Source of the DNA: Branchiostoma belcheri
Taxonomy: Eukaryota; Chordata; Leptocardii; Amphioxiformes; Branchiostomatidae
NCBI RefSeq assembly: GCF_001625305.1
Contig: NW_017804021.1
Location: 698,549 to 762,548, forward strand
DNA: 64,000 nt
Direction: 5' to 3'
The notes beneath the pieces were generated by a model, which had not been told where the DNA came from, did no database searches, and saw nothing but the letters and a program-made list of their open reading frames with translations. This document shows, one piece after another, positions 56,901 through 64,000 of this stretch. The first letter of the stretch is position 1. Each line of letters begins with the position of its first letter. A program made the translations under genes and the position numbers.

Positions 56901-59900
56901 GCGTGGGGTCGTACCGGTACAACTTGTCCCTCGTGTTGACGTGGTTGTGGATCCCATCAGGAGGGTTACGGTATGACTCCACATTGAAAAAACTCTGTAC
57001 CCCTGTGGGTAGGTGACTTATCATCATCATTATCACTGGCGTTATCCCTAAATGAATAGTAGAGGGAAGTTGAGGTCCCAGGCTAGGGCAGGCAAGACTC
57101 CAGCCTGGCACAGAACGACTCAAAACTGTGCCAGGCAGGACATTCCACTGGGAATGCATGGTACTTAAAACATAGCCCAGATGTTCTTTCATCGACTCAT
57201 GTCTTATGTCTTATGAGTTATACTGCATTATAGAGTTAAACTTATACTTTTTATGTGTAACATTCTATAAGCAAATTTTAGCAAAAAAATAATAGGTTAT
57301 TTGATGCTGATAAGCTTCTAATCTGTTGCTAAAACACAATGATGCACCTACTAAAACTAGATAACAGCAATGTTGTGGAAATTTTTAACTGTCATGAATG
57401 TATGAACAAACCATAGATATACAATATTCTACATGATCCAAAAATAGATCCCCAATTTTCATAAAATGAAATTTTATCAATGACATCAATTTTCTCATAG
57501 AACATCTGATTTAGACCTAGTCTAGGAAGTCTCTACACAAAAGTTTTGAATTATTATAACAGTTGATCAAGAGAGACCGTCTTAAGTACCTTCAGCGAAG
57601 TATTCTTGGATGGTAGTTTGTGCGTATGTGTTGTACCAGAGCCCCCGTGCTCGAGCACTGTTATACGCAGCCCTCAGCCTAGCCTGCCACCCGGGGATGG
57701 CGTATCTGGCACCCAGCCCATGGAGGCCGTGTGCTGACTCGTGTAGGAAGATGTCCTCTTCATGATACCTGTACACAATTTATGTTCAGAAGATATTTTA
57801 TCCCATCATAATCAGCCTTTTCAATCTTATTGAAGCTAAACAATCAACTAAATCAGCCTTTGACACCATAAATCAATGTTACACGCCTATGTTCCCACAC
57901 CCCTATGTAACATAATGTAACTTCTGAAATAATCACTCATCAGTGCTGTCCATGGTACTCATTTTGCCATCCCATAACTGTTGGAAATGTTTCTTTGGAT
58001 ATGTGCTCTGGGCCAGTTCTGATGTTGACATTATGAATCGATGATAAATCAGCTTAATCAGCCTTCTCAATTTCAATGAAGCAATGAACAATGAAGCTAA
58101 ACATGCAAAATTCACATAGTTTTTAATTACATATAACGTCATATATTGTGACTCCAAACAGTTACACTAAAAGAAATATTGTACAGTGAGAAACTTGTCT
58201 ATAAGTGCCATAACTTTTTGCACACTCCTAGATTAACAAATATGAAGAAAGCCTTATTCCCATTGTAGGTGGGACACTAGTGTAGGAGTTAGGATGACTC
58301 TACTCACTCGCCTAGTGATGTCTCTGAAGTCTTTAGGTCTAGTTTCTGGTCACTAAAATTAAGACCTACTGAAGGTTATGATGTTGTTTTATTACCTGTC
58401 CCGCCCGCGCCCATAGCAGCCCACATTTTCCTCACCCCCGGTAGACACGGGATGCGTCTCTGTCGCTCCCAACCCACGCGCCCGTGAGTTCCAGCTCGCT
58501 CCAAGCCACGAGTGTTCGGGAATATGAGTTGTTTGCTGGAGGAGAAAATTATTTAAAGACCAAGCAAGAAATGTACCTCTTCTGCAGCTCTTTTTTTAGA
58601 ATTATATACATACTAGCACATCAACAATTTTCCCCACATTTCTAATTGCTGAACTAGAAAGGTAACATTTGCAAAGCAAATACATAATGTTTACCTTCGC
58701 ATGTACTGTACTGTACTACTGCTTACTCAAACACATTCATATTATATGGTGACACGAGCCCAACTCTGTCCAGCTACTTGCTACATAACGTAATTCAACA
58801 CCACTAGGTGTCTGAAGAGCACAATATTTTACCATGGTGACAGCCTCTGGTCCAGGTCATTGACCTTATTTGTTTGAAGAAGAAAACAGAACAAAAACAA
58901 TGATCATCAATAATGTCTTCCATCTGCAAGGAAACTGAGTGTACTGAGGCATATCTCTGTTTTTATGCTGTTTCCCTAGTTTTGTACATTTTTACATCCA
59001 AGAATGGTATGTATAGGTACGAGTTGGCAGTGTTTCTCGTGCAACGCATCACACCGCAGCAAAACCCAACAAATGCAGAAGTAACTACGCCACCGCAGGG
59101 CAAAAAAAGTCAGGGGTGTATGACCTGATTAAGACATTATTGAAAAATATTGTGTAAAACATGCCAGCGGGACAAGGGCTAATATCAAGATACAATAGCA
59201 CAGACAATAGAATGGCTACCTCTGACACAGACATGAGAGCATGTCTGCCATAACGGTCAAAGAAGTTGTCTCTGACATCCCGACGGTCTGCGAACAGGAA
59301 TCGCACCACGTAACAGGCACGACGGAGGGCAGCGTCAGGCACACGGTTGGAACTCAGGACAGGGATACCGTACGCATGAAGATATTTCTGGAGATACAAA
59401 ATGGTATGTGAAATCAGTTAGAGAGTGTTCCAAATGATGAAGAATCTACGATAACAAGATTACATGATAGGCTGAGCCTCATGATGTTCGATTGTCTTTT
59501 GACTTTTTGACTCCTAGATAGTATTTTTTATCTGTGTGTGTTTGTCAGGATGTTATTTCCCAGACCTTCTTATTACATATTGACTCAATGTGTCTGTACT
59601 GTCTGTGAGTAGTCAATAAATAGAGAGAAAAGTATAGATTTTGTCACTGATTAGTGCTGTCCTTGGTACTGATTTTGCCTTTTCACAAGTGTTGGAAACT
59701 TTTCTTTGGATGTGGGCCAGTACTGGATAATTAGAAAAGTTCCAAGGGACTTGTTTATGCTTTCCACATATTCATTGTCCTCTGATATGTATTCAGTAAA
59801 AATACGTTCTTGGGTGTACACAGAACATTTGACAGCATGACAGGGTGATTGGCCACATTATGGAACATTCCATATCATGGTCCAGCAATGTTGCATTTCA

Positions 59901-62530
59901 AAGTGTGGTTCTTTCCAAAATATGCCTCGGAATAACATGTTTGGAATAACATATTTTGGAATGCAAGATACGTATTACACACAAGAGTACCTGGTAGAAG
60001 TAGCTGAGCCTCATGGAGCTGCGGATAGAGGCTGGTACTGCGGAGACTCTGTCACAGTTCCAGGAGCTCCAGGCACGCCCGCGGCCCCGCACACGGCCCT
60101 GGGGCTCAAGGTCTGTGGTGGGAAAAAAAACCCATAAGAAGAACAGTTTATTGCATGACAATGGTAGCAGATACAATGTATGGCAACTTGTATAATTATA
60201 CAATCTTTATTGACACAACAAATTTTAGTCCAATAAAAGAAAGCATTTGTCATCATATTGTGAACAATCTATGATAAAGTGATGTTCATCTTCCATAAAC
60301 TCTTGCTAATATCTAACAAGTTTAAGAGACTAATCTACTTAGTACTTAACAAAATAACATTGCAGAAACTCTACTTATACATATTTCGGCTGCACGATTT
60401 CTTGGAATTATGTGCTTCAACAAATAAAATGTTACAATAGGCCACCCCAGTTGGTTCTCAAATTTGTAAGAACTTACAAAACTGACAAAACGACATGAAA
60501 ACAGAGTCTGAAGACCAGGGTGCTCTCAGTTTTAAGGAGTGAATTCAGTCAGATTCACATTTTCCTCCCAGCCCTCTGCTTACACGATGTCCTCTTGCTA
60601 AGTTTACACCTTATACACCTTATATGTCCAAGAACCACACAAGGAAATTACTTGGTCTGCCCTTGAGAACTTCTTTACTGGAGACCTGTGTCTTGTAATG
60701 TGGAAGAGACACCGAGTTAAGTTAGCCCCAAACCCCAATTTTTCATTTTCATTAGATTTTTTGTCAATGTTGCATCGGAATTTTGCAGGTTGCAGACAAT
60801 ATTTTTTCTGACATAACTTTAGGAAACTATGGACAAGTGTTAACCTTAAATGTGCGAATGCAACCTTATATGAAACTTTCTGCCAAAGTGCTATGCACAA
60901 TACATTACGGATTTTGTGCAGGTGCAGTACGTTCTGCCGACGTCCTAGTTAAGATGTTTGACATACCCAGGTCATGTTCCAGCTGTACCAGCAGGTGATA
61001 GGGAGCAGGTGAGGTGATGTTGGTAGCGTTTGTTGAAACGTCAAAATCATCTGTAATGTTTGACGCCAGTCCAACGGGGTCCTGTCATTCATAAAGATAG
61101 ATTGCAAATAATGCAAAAAGAAGCAAAAATAAGTAAAAAAGTAGCAAAAATAAACAAAAAGGAGCGGAAACAAGCTTACAGATTTGAAACAGGAGCAACA
61201 GTTACTTACTGGTGGTGGCTCCAGCCAACAGTCAATGTCAGTCTCACTACAGTCACAGGTTGGTCCCATCCAGCCATTGTTACAGATACAACTGCCACAA
61301 CCGCAAACACCACGCTCAGGACCTATAGAGGGAAAATGGTTTTTGACTTTTATGCATGTGTGGCATGTTACATGTACTATGTTACCATGTTACCTTATAG
61401 TTTGCTATTGCTCAAATGCATTGAAAAGCTTATGTTGGGTGCTACCAATTCTTGGTGGGGGAACAACTCTACGATCTGATGTGTTCCAACACAAGGTTAC
61501 TCAGTAGGGGTTATTAGAACATACTTTATTAGGTACTACATGTACATACAAGCCTTCTCAGTACCTTTTGGCAAACATAGATATGCCGGGGACATACTTA
61601 TTTCTTAATCTGAAACATAAAGGTTTAATCCAACAATTATGAAATGAATGTGTTTATATATTCCACTAAGATTGGTGCCTATAAACAACAACAACAACAA
61701 CAACAAAAAAAAAACGCTTTGAGACACTGGCATACTCTATGAATCTATGGTAGAAGAGAACATTAGATTTCAAACCCACTAACAGACAGTCTGGCAACTT
61801 ACCTCCACACTGTAGTCCATTTGTGCCATTCCCACACAGTGTTGGGTCACATTGCTCCAGTTCGTTCCAACCTTCAGGAGATGCTACAATGCAGGGATTT
61901 TCTTCTACATTCTGGAATGCAGAAAGACATATTCAAAGTTAGTTATGATTATGCTTTGGTATGGTGGCATCAGTTGAGATAAACTTGAGGTCCTATTGTC
62001 AACATATCTATGTCAGAGTAGGCAGTCAGAACTTTAAAACTTTGACTCTTGTCAGTTTAGATGAATGGATTGACTTGAAATTTAGGATTTGTAAATGGAA
62101 AACTGCCCTACCACACTCTTCTTCACCAGTCACCCACTCCACACTGCCAACTGAGGGTGTGCTGGCATGCAGGGCAAGTGGTTGACTAGCATGCGCACCA
62201 ATAAGCCCAAACACATTAAATCAACTTACAAAATATCCTGATTGGAGTTTCTGTGGACAAAGACTCCAATCAGAATCTTTACCAGTAGAATCGCTGATTC
62301 TACCAGATTGGAATCTCTACCCTGACATCTATAAAAGAAGCTGATTTCAATTCAAAATCTTTCCACTTTTTTTCTTTTGCAAAGACCTGCTTAACTTCAT
62401 CAATGAATAAAGCTTTCACTTACTTTGTTCACATAAGAAAAGACTCCCTTACCTCACTGACAGTCAGTGAAGGAAAACTCCTCACTTCCAAAATTGCACC
62501 AAGAAGGCAGAATTGCAAAAACCAGTTCAT
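53978..62530 (-). CDS. secreted HExxH metallopeptidase-like protein with I-EGF and three ShK domains
   Basis: Thirteen exons on the minus strand: 62530-62453, 61911-61803, 61322-61210, 61081-60967, 60112-59991, 59387-59220, 58535-58396, 57768-57590, 57002-56835, 56218-56081, 55259-55071, 54399-54274, 54093-53978. All join in frame: 586 residues. Residues 1-18 are a signal peptide (MNWFLQFCLLGAILEVRS). Exons 2-3 carry a cysteine-rich integrin-type EGF module (CGCGSCICNNGWMGPTCDC). Residues about 101-395 form the metallopeptidase-like domain with HESAH at 291-295 and EYFAEGVQSFF from 337, giving two His ligands and a probable downstream Glu. It lacks the astacin HExxHxxGxxH motif. Acidic Gly/Glu-rich linkers precede three six-cysteine ShK modules, the last three exons, each starting in phase 1. 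Secreted or extracellular matrix role is inferred; substrate unknown. The exon 11 donor (GTTGGT) is the weakest junction; an alternative GTGAGA lies 4 bases on but breaks frame. Confidence 0.88.
54399..54510 (-). repeat. 52-bp triplication of a 3' splice site and exon start
   Basis: The acceptor of exon 12 (GACTGTAG, then GCTCCAACTGTGAGGACAAC) is preceded on the minus strand by two more copies at an exact 52-bp spacing, with exon-first bases at 54,399, 54,451 and 54,503. Each copy has an AG and the start of the ShK exon. As 52 is not a multiple of three, use of either upstream AG reads into TGA within about 22 codons, so only the innermost acceptor gives full-length protein. Confidence 0.85.
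55575..55950. repeat. GTCCATGGTACTGATTTTGCC repeats in intron 10
   Basis: TGTCCATGGTACTGATTTTG CCATCC occurs near 55,611 and 55,762, with a variant TGTCCATGATGCTAATTCTG near 55,883. Between them are repeated CATAAATCAATGTTACACCC and CTATGTTCCCACACCC blocks. Related copies lie at 57,855-58,060 and 59,640-59,730, all in introns of this gene. Confidence 0.7.
57855..58060. repeat. GTCCATGGTACTGATTTTGCC-type repeat in intron 7
   Basis: CATAAATCAATGTTACACGC, CTATGTTCCCACACCCCTAT, TGCTGTCCATGGTACTCATT and GGAAATGTTTCTTTGGATAT follow the order seen at 55,575-55,800. This intron lies between exons 8 and 7. Confidence 0.7.
58740..58932 (+). repeat. CTTGCTACATAA-type repeat, copy 2
   Basis: Collinear with 25,775-25,936: CTTGCTACATAACGTAATTC, TACCATGGTGACAGCCTCTG, GTCCAGGTCATTG, GAAGAAGAAAACAGAAC, CCATCTGCAAGG. 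Lies in the intron between exons 7 and 6. Confidence 0.75.
59640..59730. repeat. TGCTGTCCTTGGTACTG repeat in intron 5
   Basis: TAGTGCTGTCCTTGGTACTG, ATTTTGCC, GTTGGAAACTTTTCTTTGGA TGTGGGCCAGTACTGGAT. A third intronic copy of the family at 55,575 and 57,855. Confidence 0.65.
60740..60943 (+). mobile_element. GTTCTGCC-ended MITE, copy 3, left end lost
   Basis: TCAATGTTGCATCGGAATTT, GTTGCAGACAATATTTTTTC TGACATAACTT, ACTTTCTGCCAAAGTGCTAT GCACAATACATTACGG and GCAGTACGTTCTGCCGAC match copies 1 and 2. No left inverted repeat is visible. The right end stops about 24 bases from the exon 4 boundary at 60,967. Confidence 0.75.
61690..61712. repeat. (AAC)n microsatellite
   Basis: A short run of AAC units followed by an A tract, in the intron between exons 3 and 2 of the metallopeptidase-like gene. 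Confidence 0.85.
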
Positions 62531-62622
62531 GATGATGCTTCAGAATTCGAAGACTGGACAATGCCAAAGTTCTGCCACCACAATGCCACTTGTTTCTGAT
62601 TGTGACTGACTGTACACCTGAC

Positions 62623-62629
62623 TTATATA
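62623..62629 (-). promoter_or_regulatory. TATA box of the metallopeptidase-like gene
   Basis: GGCTATATAAGTC on the minus strand, 93-99 bases upstream of the ATG at 62,530. A start about 30 bases on, near 62,598 within AGTCAGTCACAATC, would leave a 5' UTR of about 68 nt. Strong match and position; no transcript evidence. Confidence 0.6.
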
Positions 62630-62639
62630 GCCGAGCGTC

Positions 62640-64000
62640 TCAAAACTGATTTATTCTGAGAAGGTGGCCGGTGACGGAGTACACCATTGTTTTCACCACC
62701 TGAAGTGTTTACTGATTGGCGCACACTGATTTGTTTGTTTACACAAGGGTGGGACGTGTTTATTATTCACACTCACCAAGGGGCCTGTAACCTCTAAATG
62801 ATTAATTACTGAGAAGAGTCCAAGACAAAAATGCTGATCTTGCTATTTTTCAACAAGTTTCCAGTTGTATTTTATGAAAATCCTGGCTAAGTCACACCAT
62901 TTTGTCTATGTTTAGCTAGATCTAATACATGACATTGTAATATAATACTATAATGTTTGTTATATAAAACATTGACCAAAAACAGTGAATTCGTTAGGAT
63001 TAATTGCTATTGTACACAGACCATTTAAAGACTTTCAAAACAAGTTAATTGGATGTTCCTTTGTGTTCAAACATGGGGCTTCTGGCAAAGCTAGTCTGCA
63101 AACACACTGACACTACCAAGTGCTCTGTTGTGACTTTTGGGCAATCTGGCATTTGGGTCTGCAATACGATAAATATGTCTGACTCAGTAACGTTAAATGA
63201 TAAATTCAGGATAACAGATAATGTACTGGTTTTTGGCTACTAGTATTTAGAAAGCCGAGATCCTTGGTTTCCCAGACCCTTACTTTTGTACTTTCATTAA
63301 TTCGTCCTTCAACTCAATGATGTCAATTTGTAATTTCTCCAGACCATTAAATGCACCCAAAGTGATGTCTGGGCAGTGAAACTGGATTTTCAAAGTCAAT
63401 TTTTCTGGTCATTGATTGAAAATGGTTGCTTGTTTTGTATCATAAGCTTGGAGATTAGTACTTAAATGTATGTAGTGTGAAAGGGCTTGATTGAAGTGTT
63501 AATGCAATTAAGTTTATTGTATTGATTTTTCTATTGGGGCCACCATATCTAAATTTACTTTGTCCGCTTACGTGTGGTACCATGTCAGACTGATTCTAAG
63601 TAGAGATAATGGACTTGTTTGTGTCTTGAGGCCATGAGAGTCTTAAAAATAGGGCAGAACTGCTGATCTTCTGGTCTTTCAGTTTGAGAATGACATTGCA
63701 CTTGACCAGAGCAATTTCTTTGGATGTGTAATAGATCCTCAGAATACACACACAAGTCTAGTAGCTGCTCTATATTCTACTTCCAGTTCACTCCTCTGAT
63801 TGCTTCTGATTAATAATAGTGAACATTAGTCTGTCGCACTTGTAACAACTTGTCGCATTATGTGACATTTTTTATCCGAAATATTGCAAAGAAAAAAAAA
63901 TTACTGGGTGTAATATTCTTTACACCACTGCAGTTCTTTCAAGCTGTATACAAGGGCGGAAAACTATTACGGCGTTTATATAATATAATATAATACTGTG
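62640..64000. other. gene-free right edge
   Basis: No exon is supported. A fragment of the ~330-bp repeat is at 63,375-63,470 (GGGCAGTGAAACTGGATTTT, CAAAGTCAATTTTTCTGGTC). A run of TAATA near the end is simple sequence. Confidence 0.4.

Overview
The window looks like a piece of a non-vertebrate chordate genome, most probably amphioxus (Branchiostoma). The genes have spliced exons with canonical GT/AG borders. The proteins are animal families: an A1CF/RBM47/RBM46-type RNA-binding pair, a TMEM272-type membrane protein, and a secreted metallopeptidase-like protein with integrin-type EGF and ShK modules. The intervening DNA is packed with short MITE-like elements, tRNA-derived SINEs, minisatellites and non-LTR retroelement tails. 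The species call is inference; no rRNA or mitochondrial marker is present.

Layout. (1) Bases 1 to about 21,187 hold no gene I can support. They contain hairpin MITEs, a ~195-bp tandem array, SINEs, a 31-bp minisatellite, a 41-bp perfect inverted repeat, a retrotransposon tail and a 20-N assembly gap. (2) 21,188-25,601, plus strand: a six-exon gene for a 248-residue four-pass membrane protein (TMEM272-like). (3) 29,255-33,663, minus strand: an intronless-in-CDS RNA-binding gene with three RRMs and a C-terminal dsRBD-like domain. It carries a one-base frame break in a G-rich stretch and a probable ~3 kb 3' UTR. (4) 37,150-42,118, minus strand: its tandem paralogue, a three-coding-exon, 621-residue RNA-binding protein, with a probable first exon near 50.4 kb. 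(5) 52.8-62.6 kb, minus strand: a 13-exon gene for a 586-residue secreted protein. Its order is signal peptide, integrin-type EGF, HExxH metallopeptidase-like domain, acidic linker, three ShK domains. A TATA box lies just upstream. (6) 62.6-64.0 kb: no gene seen.

How the genes relate. The two RNA-binding genes are head-to-tail paralogues. They share a 138-bp coding tract at 97% identity, including synonymous sites, which suggests gene conversion. The upstream copy combines features split between vertebrate A1CF (dsRBD-like domain) and RBM47 (C-terminal YQTY). Nothing ties the membrane protein or the metallopeptidase-like protein functionally to them; they are neighbours only. All exon models were built by eye from splice sites and reading-frame phase; every junction keeps frame except the single break noted in gene (3).
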